A stretch of 64,000 nucleotides of DNA from an uncultured Clostridia bacterium (GCA_947632025.1 CANRNN010000009.1:62001-126000); one strand, 5' to 3'; positions 42,671 through 52,308 are shown, counted from the stretch's first letter. Notes: generated by a model not told the origin, from the sequence alone. Numbers and translations: made by a program.

Positions 42671-43210
42671 ATGGCGAAAAAGGATATTCTTGACCTTAAC
42701 GGCGGCAGTGCTTCTCCCGAAGAGGATATAGCGGGATTCGGTCTTGCTGTGGGAATTTCGGATATACATTCCGAGAGCGATTGGCGCGAACGTGCCGAGG
42801 ACGGCTCGGAATACGGTCTGTTTCCCGAAAACTTCGATTCCGAAGAGGAATACACGGACGCTCTTGAGGACGCAAAAAACGATTGGCGCGAACGTGCCGA
42901 CGACGGCTTCGAGTACGGTCTTGACCCCGCCGACTTTGATTCCGAGGAAGAGTATAACGAAGCATATACAAAGGCGAAATACGGTTGGCGTGAAACCTGC
43001 AGCGACGGCGGGGAATTCGGCATTTTCCCCGACGATTACGAAACCGAGGACGATTATAACGAAGCCCTGTTTAACGCAAAAAACAAGTATCGCAAGTATG
43101 CCGAGGACGCTTCCGATCTTGGAGCAGACCTCGAAGATTACGATACCGAAGAGCAATTTCAGGAGGATATTGAAGAATCACTGAAAGAAACGGACACTTA
43201 TGACGAGTGA
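42671..43210 (+). CDS. Acidic protein with four 34-residue repeats
   Basis: 179 residues. After a 37-residue leader come four units starting at residues 38, 72, 106 and 140. Consensus: W-R-E-x-A-x-D-G-x-E-Y-G-L-x-P-x-x-F-D-S-E-E-E-Y-x-x-A-x-x-x-A-K. The last unit is most diverged (Y for W). Very rich in Asp, Glu and Tyr, no Cys-rich or membrane part. The mix of aromatic start and acidic helix suggests a helical-repeat or cation-binding protein, but I know no named family with a function. Ribosome site AGAGGAG is 14 bases from the ATG, rather far. Confidence 0.75.
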   Translation: MAKKDILDLNGGSASPEEDIAGFGLAVGISDIHSESDWRERAEDGSEYGLFPENFDSEEEYTDALEDAKNDWRERADDGFEYGLDPADFDSEEEYNEAYTKAKYGWRETCSDGGEFGIFPDDYETEDDYNEALFNAKNKYRKYAEDASDLGADLEDYDTEEQFQEDIEESLKETDTYDE

Positions 43211-43221
43211 AATGGTTTTCG

Positions 43222-43791
43222 TTAAAACGAGTACGCGACGGCTCCAATTACCGCCGAGCAGACGATAACCATTATAGGCGACGGATTTTTCTTGAATGCA
43301 CGAAGTCCGTACAGTATCGCCGCCAGCAGTACAGTGATGATCAGCGCACGGAAATTCGGCTCTCCGAACGAAAGTACTCCCGTCACGGGAAGAATATTTG
43401 TGAACATCATAAATATTCCCGTCGCGAAGATTATTCCGATAATACAAGGTGAAAGCCCCGAAAGCGCGCCCTTTACAAAGCGGTTTTTCATTGCTTTTTT
43501 CAGAGCGAACATCACGACCAGAATTATCACGAACGACGGAGTAATTACCGCCAGTGTTGCGAGTATCGAACCCCATACTCCTCCCTGATTGAACCCGATA
43601 TAGGTCGCGAGATTTACCATTATCGACCCCGGAGTGCTTTCCGAAACGGCTATCATATATGTTATTTCCTCGTCGGTAAGCCACCCGTAGGACAAAACCA
43701 CGTCGCGTATGAGCGGAATCGCCCCGTATGCTCCGCCAAAAGCGAAAAGTCCAACTTTCAGGAATCCGACAAGCAGGTCAAGGTATATCAT
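43222..43791 (-). CDS. chrA: Chromate transporter, half-size subunit
   Basis: 189 residues with about five or six membrane helices and the ChrA signature FAFGGAYGAIPLI (about 16-28) and the SESTPGSIMVNLATY motif (about 49-63). Half-size ChrA proteins are encoded in pairs and act together; family members export chromate or related anions. Overlaps its partner by 4 bp. Confidence 0.9.
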   Translation of the reverse strand: MIYLDLLVGFLKVGLFAFGGAYGAIPLIRDVVLSYGWLTDEEITYMIAVSESTPGSIMVNLATYIGFNQGGVWGSILATLAVITPSFVIILVVMFALKKAMKNRFVKGALSGLSPCIIGIIFATGIFMMFTNILPVTGVLSFGEPNFRALIITVLLAAILYGLRAFKKNPSPIMVIVCSAVIGAVAYSF

Positions 43792-44384
43792 TCGGCTTCA
43801 TCACCGCCCCTCGCTTTGCGGAATATTTCCGCGAATATCCCAAGCGCCCCCGCAATTAGCATTAACCGCAGCGAAGAAAAATTCCACGAAAAGATGTTTA
43901 TCGCAAGCATTGCCGCGCAGGAAGCCGCCGTCACAATTATCGAAAATCTGTCCTTTTCGGATTTTCTGAGCATACGAACAGCCGCGTCGACTATCAGCAG
44001 TCCCACGGCGATTTTTATTCCCTTGAAAGCGTTCGCGATTATCTTTATTTCCAGAAAATTGTCGAGGAACATCGCAATAAGGAAAATGCACAGAAACGAC
44101 GGCAGAATGACCCCCAGCGTCGCGGCAAGCGCCCCCGCCAGTTTCGCCTGCCGGAATCCGACATACGTCGAGCAGTTTATCGCTATAGGTCCGGGAGTTG
44201 ATTCCGCGACGACGGTAAGGTTCATCATTTCCTCGTGTGTTATCCATTTTTTCTTTTCGACGCAGTTGTCCTCAATTATTGATATCATGGCGTACCCGCC
44301 CCCGACCGTGAAAAACCCTATTTTCACAAATGTAAGGAACAGATCGAGAATAACATTTTTCTTCATTTTCTTAGTTTTATTCAT
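43788..44384 (-). CDS. chrA: Chromate transporter, half-size subunit
   Basis: 198 residues from ATG 44384 (a GTG three codons upstream is possible). Motifs FFTVGGGYAMISII and VVAESTPGPIAINCSTYVG parallel those of the neighbouring subunit, as expected of a duplicated pair with opposite topology. First gene of the two-gene unit. Chromate resistance is not certain, since many gut homologues have unknown anions. Confidence 0.9.
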   Translation of the reverse strand: MNKTKKMKKNVILDLFLTFVKIGFFTVGGGYAMISIIEDNCVEKKKWITHEEMMNLTVVAESTPGPIAINCSTYVGFRQAKLAGALAATLGVILPSFLCIFLIAMFLDNFLEIKIIANAFKGIKIAVGLLIVDAAVRMLRKSEKDRFSIIVTAASCAAMLAINIFSWNFSSLRLMLIAGALGIFAEIFRKARGGDEAE

Positions 44385-44405
44385 TTTCCGCACCCTTTCC
44401 GAAAA

Positions 44406-44888
44406 TCAGACAGTGACAAAGATTATTTTCCGTCCCTTTTTTCTTGCGTATTCGACTGTGTAGCGCGTGCCGCCCGAACGGTTCTCGTAGACTGCAATAA
44501 GCAGATCGCATATATCGACAAGCGCCCTGTCGCGCTTATGCATACAGCCGCTTGTATATTCGGGGGAGATAGTCATAATTTTGTCGCATTGTTCCATTAT
44601 ACGGGTGTATTGCAAAATATGTTCTCTGCCCCATTTTTCACACTGATTCGGGCAGGGTATCATCGCGATGAGCTTTATGTGCGGGTATTTTTCCCTGAGC
44701 TTCAGAACCTCGTCGGCAGCCATCATATCCGTACCTATTGCCATTCCCGAATAGAATTCGTCAGCCCCGTCGAGTATCGTTTTTTCTATTTCCGCGGAAA
44801 TACGTTTTTTCAGATCTATCAAAAGCGGGTCGTCGTCAGAAAAAAACTTCACGGAAAACTCCCTGTGTCCCGTAAACGCCACTCTCAC
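44406..44888 (-). CDS. SLOG family protein (DUF1273/YpsA-like)
   Basis: 160 residues with a Rossmann-like SLOG fold: VAFTGHR at the start, GADEFYSGMAIGTDMMAADEVL (shown in part) and the end GGTRYTVEYARKKGRKIIFV. SLOG proteins bind nucleotides or their derivatives; YpsA itself is linked to division and stress, but its reaction is unknown. Overlaps ruvX by 4 bp. Confidence 0.85.
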   Translation of the reverse strand: MRVAFTGHREFSVKFFSDDDPLLIDLKKRISAEIEKTILDGADEFYSGMAIGTDMMAADEVLKLREKYPHIKLIAMIPCPNQCEKWGREHILQYTRIMEQCDKIMTISPEYTSGCMHKRDRALVDICDLLIAVYENRSGGTRYTVEYARKKGRKIIFVTV

Positions 44889-45304
44889 TTTTGGTTCCTC
44901 CTGAAATTCAAGTACGATTCGAGGATCACCGCCGCTGCGGCTTGGTCAAGAACGGCTTTTCGCTTTTTTCCGCGGACGTTCATTTCGTTCATATAGCCTA
45001 TAGCCGTGACGGTCGTGGAGCGCTCGTCCCACATATGTACCTCGACCCCTAAAATTTCACGCAGCTTATCCGCGAACATACGGCATTTTTCCGAGCGTTC
45101 TCCGCGGGTGCCGTTCATATTCATCGGGTCGCCCACTATCAGCATTTCAGCCTTTTTTTCACGAGCGATCTCTGCAACCCTTTCCGCACATTTATCAAAA
45201 TCCCGCATTACAACCGTTTCAAGCGGGGAAGCAATGATCTCCCCCGCGTCGCATATCGCAAGACCCGTTCTGCTGTCGCCGTAATCCACCGCAAGTATCT
45301 TCAT
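44885..45304 (-). CDS. ruvX: Holliday junction resolvase-like YqgF/RuvX
   Basis: 139 residues, normal length. RNase H-like fold with the first catalytic Asp in ILAVDYGDSRTGLA, the GDPMNMNGTRGERS loop and the acidic end in DERSTTVTA and DQAAAAVILESYL. Implicated in pre-16S rRNA processing. GGAGAATGTAAA precedes the ATG. Confidence 0.94.
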   Translation of the reverse strand: MKILAVDYGDSRTGLAICDAGEIIASPLETVVMRDFDKCAERVAEIAREKKAEMLIVGDPMNMNGTRGERSEKCRMFADKLREILGVEVHMWDERSTTVTAIGYMNEMNVRGKKRKAVLDQAAAAVILESYLNFRRNQK

Positions 45305-45333
45305 TTTACATTCTCCTTTATGAAATTGATTCT

Positions 45334-45362
45334 ATTATACCACAATCAGAAGTTTTTGTCAA
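45334..45362 (-). promoter_or_regulatory. SigA-type promoter for ruvX-SLOG
   Basis: Minus-strand TTGACA, 17-base spacer ending TTGTGG, TATAAT. Confidence 0.85.
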
Positions 45363-45390
45363 CAAATATTTCAGATGTTTGAAAATTCCC

Positions 45391-45419
45391 TTGACAAAAT
45401 TGAAAAGATGTGGTACAAT
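45391..45419 (+). promoter_or_regulatory. SigA-type promoter
   Basis: TTGACA, 17-base spacer ending ATGTGG, TACAAT; back-to-back with the ruvX promoter and serving the gene at 45459. Confidence 0.8.
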
Positions 45420-45458
45420 TAGGGTAGAGTATTAGAAGGTTAGAAGGGGAGTGAGGAA

Positions 45459-46088
45459 ATGTCTGTTATGCCTTTGGGATTGGAAATGGGCGGCTTCGGC
45501 GGTTTCGGCGGAACAGGTGCCGCAGGCGGAGTGTCGGGTGTCGGCAGAAACAATCGCTCGGATCTTCGCGACAATATTCAAGATACTATCTCCCGCTTAG
45601 AGCAGGAACGCGATAAGTATAAAAAACAGCAGGAGGACAATAATTCCGACCTCCTCAATAAGCGTATAAAAAACCTTGAGGATCGCATAAATAATCTCCA
45701 AAATCGTCTTGGCAAGCTGAAAGCCGAGGAGAACGACGGCGAGTGCGAAACCTGTAAAAACCGAAAATATCAGGACGAGTCCGATGACCCCGGCGTTTCG
45801 TTCAAGAATGCGTCAAAAATAGCTCCGGGTGCTGTGGAGGCGGCTGTCCGCGGACACGAGCAGGAGCATGTCACGCGCAATCAGGCAAAAGCTGACCGCG
45901 AGGGCAGGGAGATCGTTTACCAGAGCGTCGTGATAAAGCACGCTATCTGCCCCGAATGCGGAAAGTCCTACGTTTCGGGCGGCGAAACCACAACAGTCAC
46001 AAGAAACAAACCCGTTGAGGAAAAATTCAACGTCGGGCTTCAGGACCCGAACGCACAGTCGGGCGCATTGCTGAACGTGGTCGCTTGA
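45459..46088 (+). CDS. SprA-related putative metalloprotease
   Basis: 209 residues: Gly-rich start (GGFGGFGGTGAAGG), coiled coil (about 45-95, EQERDKYKKQQEDNN and KNLEDRINNLQNRLGKL), a CETCKNRKYQDESDDPGVSF segment (shown in part), then a zinc-protease-like HEQEH (about 131-135) and a CPECG pair near 170. The CETCKNRKYQ-DxSDD-HEQEH order is that of the SprA-related family. Proteolytic activity is predicted only from HExxH. No signal peptide. Leader contains TTAGAAGGTTAGAAGGGG purine repeats like those at 1868. Confidence 0.78.
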   Translation: MSVMPLGLEMGGFGGFGGTGAAGGVSGVGRNNRSDLRDNIQDTISRLEQERDKYKKQQEDNNSDLLNKRIKNLEDRINNLQNRLGKLKAEENDGECETCKNRKYQDESDDPGVSFKNASKIAPGAVEAAVRGHEQEHVTRNQAKADREGREIVYQSVVIKHAICPECGKSYVSGGETTTVTRNKPVEEKFNVGLQDPNAQSGALLNVVA

Positions 46089-46100
46089 ATCTGTTACAGT

Positions 46101-46139
46101 AAAAAAATAACGGCGGATCTTTTTATCCGCCGTTTTTCT
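46101..46139. terminator. Bidirectional terminator
   Basis: AACGGCGGAT/ATCCGCCGTT 10-bp stem flanked by A7 and T5, between convergent genes. Confidence 0.9.
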
Positions 46140-47357
46140 TTATGATTTTATCCACTTTACAAGGTCGCGCCGTTCAAGATATTCCTGTATAAGCTCGTAG
46201 CTGAACGGTTCGTAGTCGTTCACGCCGTGATTTTTTGCAAGCTCCGGAGTATAGTCCGAGAATTTGATTAACCGAACATTCTTTATTCCCCAGTCGTAGT
46301 GCGTGATAACGGGAGTAAATTCCACATTTTCGATTTTTGTGCCGCTTCCGTCGGCAGGAACGACCACGTCAAAATCAAGTATCCCGCCTATAAGATTGTA
46401 GCTCTCAAGCTGCGCCGAAATGAGATTTCCGAGCGAGTACGCGACGATAGTCTGACTTCCGTCCGAGTTGTCAAGGACCTCTATCTCACGCAGAACGTGC
46501 GGGTGGTTTCCGATAATTACGTCAACTCCCGCTTCGGCAAGCTTTTTAGCGGCGATTTCCTGATATTCCTCCTGAGCACCTCGGTTTTCCGTTCCCCAGT
46601 GCAGCGAAACCACGCATATATCGGAAATTTCCTTTGCTTTTGCTACTTCTTCGAGGATAACGTCCATATCGTACATTCCTATTTCAAGTTCCGAGCCGCT
46701 CGGAAGCTTTAGACCGTTAAGGCTCTCTGTGTAGCTTAAGAACGAGATAGTAAGTCCGTTGCGCTCTATTGTGCGTATATTTGAGCGGTCCTCTTTGTTG
46801 AGATACGCTCCAACGCGCAGCAAGTTGTTTTCGTCGTAGAAATTAAGGCAGTCCCGCAGTCCCTCCTCGCCCTTGTCAAGGCAGTGATTGTTAGCGATAG
46901 TGAACACGTCCACGCCGATATCGCGCATATGAAGCCCCAGCTCTTTTGGCGAGTTGAACATCGGATAGCTTGTGATCTTCCAACCGTCGCCGCAGATAAG
47001 CGTTTCCTGATTAAGTACCGTAACGTCCTTTCGGCTGAACATATCCTCGACCTCGGCATAAGCATAGCCGAAGTCATACCCGTCGCCGCCGTTCGCAACG
47101 GCGCGTTCGTGAGCCTGATTGTAGTTCGGCGCGTGAGCGATATTGTCGCCCAGCGCCGTAAAGGAAACCACAATGTCCTTCGGCTCTTCCGGTTCTGACG
47201 AGGTTTCCTCTTCGGAAGAGGCGTCCGCATCGGACGGGTCGTTGTTTGTAATAGAAAATGAATCCGGAAGTGAGTGCTGCTCTGTAGAGCTGCACCCTCC
47301 GAAAGCCGCCGTGACGGCGAATGCTGAAATAATGCCGAGAATTTTTCTGATTTTCAT
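46140..47357 (-). CDS. CapA family lipoprotein
   Basis: 405 residues. Lipobox in AAFGGCSS (Cys near 21), an acidic Ser/Glu linker, then the CapA/PgsA phosphoesterase-like domain with FTALGDNIAH (about 66-75), FTIANNHCLDKG (about 154-165), VVSLHWGTENR and VIIGNHPHVLREIE. CapA proteins take part in poly-gamma-glutamate or capsule export, but most Clostridial lipoprotein versions have unknown targets. No capB/capC genes nearby. The gene precedes no operon partner. Confidence 0.88.
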   Translation of the reverse strand: MKIRKILGIISAFAVTAAFGGCSSTEQHSLPDSFSITNNDPSDADASSEEETSSEPEEPKDIVVSFTALGDNIAHAPNYNQAHERAVANGGDGYDFGYAYAEVEDMFSRKDVTVLNQETLICGDGWKITSYPMFNSPKELGLHMRDIGVDVFTIANNHCLDKGEEGLRDCLNFYDENNLLRVGAYLNKEDRSNIRTIERNGLTISFLSYTESLNGLKLPSGSELEIGMYDMDVILEEVAKAKEISDICVVSLHWGTENRGAQEEYQEIAAKKLAEAGVDVIIGNHPHVLREIEVLDNSDGSQTIVAYSLGNLISAQLESYNLIGGILDFDVVVPADGSGTKIENVEFTPVITHYDWGIKNVRLIKFSDYTPELAKNHGVNDYEPFSYELIQEYLERRDLVKWIKS

Positions 47358-47378
47358 ATTTAAGCTCCTGTTAAAAAA

Positions 47379-50300
47379 TTATTTTATTTCCGCGTGGAAT
47401 GCCTGAAGCGACTTCACGCCGAGATGCGTATTGTTTTTGATAGCAGCGATGCCCTCCGCGCTCGCCTTTGCCGCAGCCATTGTGGTAATATAGGGGATTC
47501 TGTGCTTTATTGCCGCTTTTCTGATGTAGCTGTCGTCGTTGACGCTGGTTTTTCCGGCGGGAGTGTTGATAATAAGCTGAATTTCGCCGTTTGCTATCTT
47601 ATCGGTGATATTCGGTCTGCCCTCGTAGAGTTTGAGGACCTTACGGGCGGAGATACCCGCGTCCGTTATCATTTCATAGCTTTTTCCTGTTGAAAGAATA
47701 TTGAAGCCGAGCTTTTCAAACGCTCTTGCTATTTCTACAAGCTCCGGCTTGTCGCGGTCGCATACGGAAAGCAGCACGGTCCCCTCCGTGGGGAGTTTTA
47801 CCTGAGTAGCCTCCTCCGCCTTGTAGTACGCTTCTCCGAAGCTCGGAGAAATTCCGAGTACCTCGCCCGTAGAGCGCATTTCCGGACCCAAAACGGGGTC
47901 TACCTCGCGGAACATATTGAACGGGAACACTGCTTCCTTCACGCCGTAATGCGGTATATCCCTGTCGCGAAGCTCCGGCACGGGAGATTTTCTCCCTGTG
48001 AATTTCGCGGTCATAATTTCCGTCGCAATTCTCACCATATTTATGCTGCACACCTTTGAAACCAGCGGCACTGTGCGCGACGCTCTCGGATTTGCTTCGA
48101 GAACATACACCGTGTCGTCCTCAATGGCGTACTGCATATTCATAAGCCCCACGACGCCCATTTCGACGGCGATCTTGCGGGTGTATTCCTTGATAGTCGC
48201 GATATGCTTTTCGGAGAGATTCTTTGACGGGAGAATGCACGCCGAATCTCCGCTGTGAACTCCCGCAAGCTCGATATGTTCCATAACAGTCGGCACGAAA
48301 CAGTGTTCTCCGTCCGAGATAGCGTCCGCTTCGCACTCTGTCGCGTGATTTAAGAATCTGTCTATGAGTATCGGTCTGTCGGGAGTAACTCCCACCGCCG
48401 CACTCATATAAACTTTCATCATCTCATCATCGTGAACGACTTCCATTCCGCGCCCGCCGAGAACGTAAGACGGTCTTACCATAACAGGATAGCCTATCTT
48501 GTTCGCTATCTGCAAAGCGTCGTCCACTGTGACAGCCATTCCGCTTTCCGGCATGGGAATACCCAACTTGTCCATCATAGCGCGGAACAGATCTCTGTCC
48601 TCCGCTTCGTCAATCGTTTCGGGGGTCGTTCCGAGAATATTCACGCCGTTCTTTTTAAGCTCCGCTGCCAGATTCAGCGGAGTCTGCCCGCCGAACTGCG
48701 CTATAACGCCAAGCGGCTTTTCTTTCTCGTAGATAGAAAGCACGTCCTCAAGAGTCAGCGGCTCAAAATAGAGTTTGTCCGAGGTGTCATAGTCGGTCGA
48801 AACCGTTTCGGGGTTGCAGTTGACGATTATCGACTCAAAGCCGAGCGATTTCAGAGCCAGAGCCGCGTGAACGCAGCAGTAGTCAAATTCGATACCCTGA
48901 CCAATTCTGTTCGGACCGCCGCCGAGAATCATTATCTTCGGCCTGTCGGTATTAACGGGACTTTTATCCTCGTCGAGATTGTATGTGGAATAGTAGTACG
49001 CCGCGTCCTTTGTGCCGCTTACATGAACGCCCTCCCAAGCCTCGCGGATATTGTACTCATACCGTTTTTCGCGAATGTTCTGTTCCGGAACTCCTATCAT
49101 CTGCGCCAAATATCTGTCGGAGAAGCCGTCGCGCTTTGCTTTAAGCAGAGTTTCCTTGTCGGGGATCACTCCCTTGTTTGCCGCGAGAGCTTCCTCCTCG
49201 GCGATAAGCTCCTTCATCTGCTCCAAGAACCAGTGCTTTATTTTCGTGAGGTTGTAGATTTCCTCAACAGTCGCGCCTTTTCGGAGCGCTTCGTAAATTA
49301 TAAACTGCCGTTCCGACGACGGATAAGTCAGCATACCGAGCAATTCTTCTTTTGACTTCTCGTGGAAATTCTTCGCGTACCCCAAGCCGTAACGCCCCGT
49401 TTCAAGCGAACGTATGGCTTTCTGGAACGCCTCTTTATAGGTCTTGCCGATAGACATCACCTCGCCGACAGCTTTCATCTGCGTGCCGAGTTTGTCCTCC
49501 GCGCCCTTGAATTTCTCAAATGCCCAACGCGCGAATTTTATAACGACATAATCCCCGTCGGGAACATATTTATCGAGAGTGCCGTATTTTCCGCAGGGGA
49601 TCTCCGACAGCCTAAGCCCGCAAGCCAGCATTGCCGAAACAAGCGCTATCGGGAATCCCGTAGCCTTAGACGCCAACGCAGACGAACGCGACGTGCGCGG
49701 ATTTATCTCGATAACTACTATTCTCCCGCTTACGGGGTCGTGAGCAAACTGGCAGTTGCAGCCGCCTATTACCTCAATAGCTCTCACTATGCTGTAGGAA
49801 TATTCCTGAAGCTTTTTCTGAACGTCCTCGGCGATAGTCAGCATAGGCGCGGAACAGAAACTGTCGCCCGTGTGAACGCCTATGGGGTCGATATTCTCGA
49901 TAAAGCACACGGTTATAACGTTATCATCTGCGTCGCGGACGACTTCAAGCTCAAGCTCCTCCCAGCCGGCGATAGACTCCTCGACCAGAACCTGCCCTAC
50001 CAGTGAAGCCTGCAAGCCCCTTGCGCAGACTATTTTCAGCTCGTCGACATTGTAGACTAAGCCTCCGCCCGCGCCTCCCATTGTATACGCGGGACGCAAT
50101 ACGACGGGGTAGTGGAGTTTTTCGGCGATAGCCAGTGCTTCGTCAACGGAATAAGCCACTTCACTTCGCGGCATTTCTATACCGAGTTTCTGCATGGTAT
50201 GCTTGAATTCTATTCTGTCCTCGCCGCGTTCGATAGCGTCCACCTGAACGCCTATTACCTGCACGCCGTATTTTTCAAGGATCCCCGCCTCGGAAAGCTC

Positions 50301-50600
50301 CGAGCAGAGATTAAGTCCGCTTTGTCCGCCCAGATTCGGCAGCAGCGCGTCGGGACGTTCTTTCTCGATTATCTGTGTAAGTCTGTTTACGTTCAGCGGC
50401 TCGATGTAGGTGATATCCGCGACGTCGGGGTCTGTCATTATTGTCGCGGGGTTGGAGTTTACGAGGACTATCTCGTAGCCGAGTTTTTTGAGCGCCTTAC
50501 ACGCCTGCGTTCCCGAATAGTCGAATTCGCACGCCTGCCCTATGATAATAGGACCCGACCCGATTATCATGATCTTGTGAATGTCTGTTCTTTTAGGCAT
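47379..50600 (-). CDS. carB: Carbamoyl-phosphate synthase large subunit
   Basis: 1073 residues, full length: two homologous ATP-grasp halves (first from MIIGSGPIIIGQACEFDYSG, second from ILGGGPNRIGQGIEFDYC near 557), an oligomerisation region between, and a C-terminal MGS-like allosteric domain (about 935-1070, LLSVCDRDKPELVEIARAF). Makes carbamoyl phosphate for pyrimidines and arginine with the CarA glutaminase, which is not in this window. Promoter-like TTGCTT...TATAAT lies at 50661-50689 on the minus strand. Confidence 0.97.
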   Translation of the reverse strand: MPKRTDIHKIMIIGSGPIIIGQACEFDYSGTQACKALKKLGYEIVLVNSNPATIMTDPDVADITYIEPLNVNRLTQIIEKERPDALLPNLGGQSGLNLCSELSEAGILEKYGVQVIGVQVDAIERGEDRIEFKHTMQKLGIEMPRSEVAYSVDEALAIAEKLHYPVVLRPAYTMGGAGGGLVYNVDELKIVCARGLQASLVGQVLVEESIAGWEELELEVVRDADDNVITVCFIENIDPIGVHTGDSFCSAPMLTIAEDVQKKLQEYSYSIVRAIEVIGGCNCQFAHDPVSGRIVVIEINPRTSRSSALASKATGFPIALVSAMLACGLRLSEIPCGKYGTLDKYVPDGDYVVIKFARWAFEKFKGAEDKLGTQMKAVGEVMSIGKTYKEAFQKAIRSLETGRYGLGYAKNFHEKSKEELLGMLTYPSSERQFIIYEALRKGATVEEIYNLTKIKHWFLEQMKELIAEEEALAANKGVIPDKETLLKAKRDGFSDRYLAQMIGVPEQNIREKRYEYNIREAWEGVHVSGTKDAAYYYSTYNLDEDKSPVNTDRPKIMILGGGPNRIGQGIEFDYCCVHAALALKSLGFESIIVNCNPETVSTDYDTSDKLYFEPLTLEDVLSIYEKEKPLGVIAQFGGQTPLNLAAELKKNGVNILGTTPETIDEAEDRDLFRAMMDKLGIPMPESGMAVTVDDALQIANKIGYPVMVRPSYVLGGRGMEVVHDDEMMKVYMSAAVGVTPDRPILIDRFLNHATECEADAISDGEHCFVPTVMEHIELAGVHSGDSACILPSKNLSEKHIATIKEYTRKIAVEMGVVGLMNMQYAIEDDTVYVLEANPRASRTVPLVSKVCSINMVRIATEIMTAKFTGRKSPVPELRDRDIPHYGVKEAVFPFNMFREVDPVLGPEMRSTGEVLGISPSFGEAYYKAEEATQVKLPTEGTVLLSVCDRDKPELVEIARAFEKLGFNILSTGKSYEMITDAGISARKVLKLYEGRPNITDKIANGEIQLIINTPAGKTSVNDDSYIRKAAIKHRIPYITTMAAAKASAEGIAAIKNNTHLGVKSLQAFHAEIK

Positions 50601-50719
50601 AATTTATCTCCCTGTCCCTATTTTTTGAAGCTCTCGGCTTCATACAACATACTACATTTAATTATACCATAAAAAAGGACAAAAAGCAACAGTTTTTCCT
50701 TGAAACCGGAATAAAAAAA

Positions 50720-50753
50720 TTCCCGTATAGAAAAAGCGGGGGATACCCGCTTA
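50720..50753 (-). terminator. Terminator of the MATE gene
   Basis: AAGCGGG/CCCGCTT hairpin overlapping the stop codon, followed on the minus strand by TTTCT. Confidence 0.7.
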
Positions 50754-52115
50754 TAATTTTTTGGTTTTGTAAAATTCGGGATCTTTCTTGATATTTTTGT
50801 TTACATGAATATAATAGAAAATGCAGATAATTATCGCGAAGCAGGTAGCCGACGGTGCGGCAAGTCCTATTCCGGTAAGGGAAGCGTTTTCCCGAATACT
50901 CATAAAATAGCTTACGGGAAGCCTTACAAGGAACGACTGAAGTATTCCCTGAAGCATTACAAATCCCGACAGCGAGTGTCCGTTGAAATATCCCATAAAG
51001 CTGAACAGAATGCTTGTCACGACGGCTTCTATCGCGAATCCCCGCAGGAATTCAAAGCTCCTTGCGATAACGGCGGGGTCGTTCGAGAAAATTCCCGAAA
51101 TGAGGTCGCCTTTCGTAAACGCAAGTACAGCCACGGGAACACCTATTGCCGCGCCGATAAGCATACCGCACTTCATAGCCTGACGGGCTCGTTTTTCGTT
51201 TCCCGCGCCGACGTTCTGTGCCACGAAAGACGCCATACTCTGCATTATGGACGACGGTATAAGCATTACAAACGACACTATTCTCTGCGCCACGCCGTAT
51301 CCCGAAGACGCTTCAAGCGACAGCTTGTTTACGAACGCGCATATCGCCAGAAAAGTCGCGCTTGTCAGCAGCTCCTGAAGCGCCAGCGGAAATCCTATCC
51401 TCAGAAAATGTCCTATCTCCGTGTCAAAGCGCATATCCTCGCGCTTTATCGAGAACGGAAGCTTTTGTTTTTTGATTATCGGAAGCGAGATAAAAACGCT
51501 TGCCGCCTGCGATATTACCGTTGCAATCGCCGCGCCGGTAACGTTCATTTTAAGTCCCGCCACAAGGACCAAGTCGCCGATTATATTCATTACACACGCT
51601 ATCGCCACGAAGATAAGCGGCAGACGGGAGTTGCCCATTCCGCGAAAAATGCAGGAAATGAAATTGTAAAACACAACAAACACAAATCCCGCACCGCATA
51701 TCCGTATATAGTTCACCGTAAGCGCGAGCGCCTCGGCAGGAGCCTGCATCAGAACGGCTATAGGCTCGGCAAGCGTAAAGAGCAGAACGCTCATCACCGC
51801 CGCGAACGCTATGAAAAAGCATACGGCGTTTCCTAAAAGCCTGCCTATCTTGTTCGCTATGCCTACGCCTATGTACTGCCCCATAAGCACGGTCACTCCC
51901 GTAGACAGCGAGCTTATCAGCACGGTAAATGTCTGCATTATCGACGCGCCCGTTGATACTCCCGAAATTCCCTCCGTCGTGCCGAACTTGCCGACTACCA
52001 GCAGGTCGACCGCGCTGTACATGGACTGCAGAACAAGCGCTCCGAGTATCGGAAGCATAAATCCCGCGAGTTTTTTCGGTATGCTTCCCTTGGTGAAATC
52101 TGTTTTTTCTTCCAT
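50751..52115 (-). CDS. MATE family efflux transporter
   Basis: 454 residues with twelve membrane helices in two homologous halves. Typical MATE openings FTKGSIPKKLAGFMLPILGALVLQ (shown in part: KKLAGFMLP) and, in the second half, GFPLALQELLTSATFLAI. Exports cationic drugs or metabolites using Na+ or H+; substrate unknown. Own promoter at 52172. Confidence 0.92.
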   Translation of the reverse strand: MEEKTDFTKGSIPKKLAGFMLPILGALVLQSMYSAVDLLVVGKFGTTEGISGVSTGASIMQTFTVLISSLSTGVTVLMGQYIGVGIANKIGRLLGNAVCFFIAFAAVMSVLLFTLAEPIAVLMQAPAEALALTVNYIRICGAGFVFVVFYNFISCIFRGMGNSRLPLIFVAIACVMNIIGDLVLVAGLKMNVTGAAIATVISQAASVFISLPIIKKQKLPFSIKREDMRFDTEIGHFLRIGFPLALQELLTSATFLAICAFVNKLSLEASSGYGVAQRIVSFVMLIPSSIMQSMASFVAQNVGAGNEKRARQAMKCGMLIGAAIGVPVAVLAFTKGDLISGIFSNDPAVIARSFEFLRGFAIEAVVTSILFSFMGYFNGHSLSGFVMLQGILQSFLVRLPVSYFMSIRENASLTGIGLAAPSATCFAIIICIFYYIHVNKNIKKDPEFYKTKKL

Positions 52116-52171
52116 AATATACCTTTTTCTCCGTCATAATCTTAATAAATTTCCATAAAATCCTCATATTG

Positions 52172-52200
52172 ATTATATCACCTTTTTCGGAATTTGTCAA
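52172..52200 (-). promoter_or_regulatory. SigA-type promoter for MATE gene
   Basis: Minus-strand TTGACA, 17-base spacer, TATAAT. Confidence 0.75.
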
Positions 52201-52209
52201 CAAGATGTA

Positions 52210-52238
52210 TTGACAAGGGACACGAAATGTGGTATAAT
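52210..52238 (+). promoter_or_regulatory. SigA-type promoter for aldo/keto reductase operon
   Basis: TTGACA, 17-base spacer ending ATGTGG, TATAAT; the two divergent -35 boxes are only 9 bases apart. Confidence 0.85.
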
Positions 52239-52308
52239 ATAAAGCAGAAAGCGGTTTGTAATGCGCATTTGCTTACAAACATAGTTTGTTTTATGAATCG
52301 AGGTCATT

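Noticed and set aside
41819-43156. Long minus-strand frame of 445 codons across the TraX and acidic repeat genes
   Set aside because: It is a shadow: the plus strand has TraX motifs and a regular protein repeat, and the antisense product is Arg/His-rich without any domain.
48432-50672. Several plus-strand frames inside carB
   Set aside because: Antisense to a full-length, motif-complete carB.
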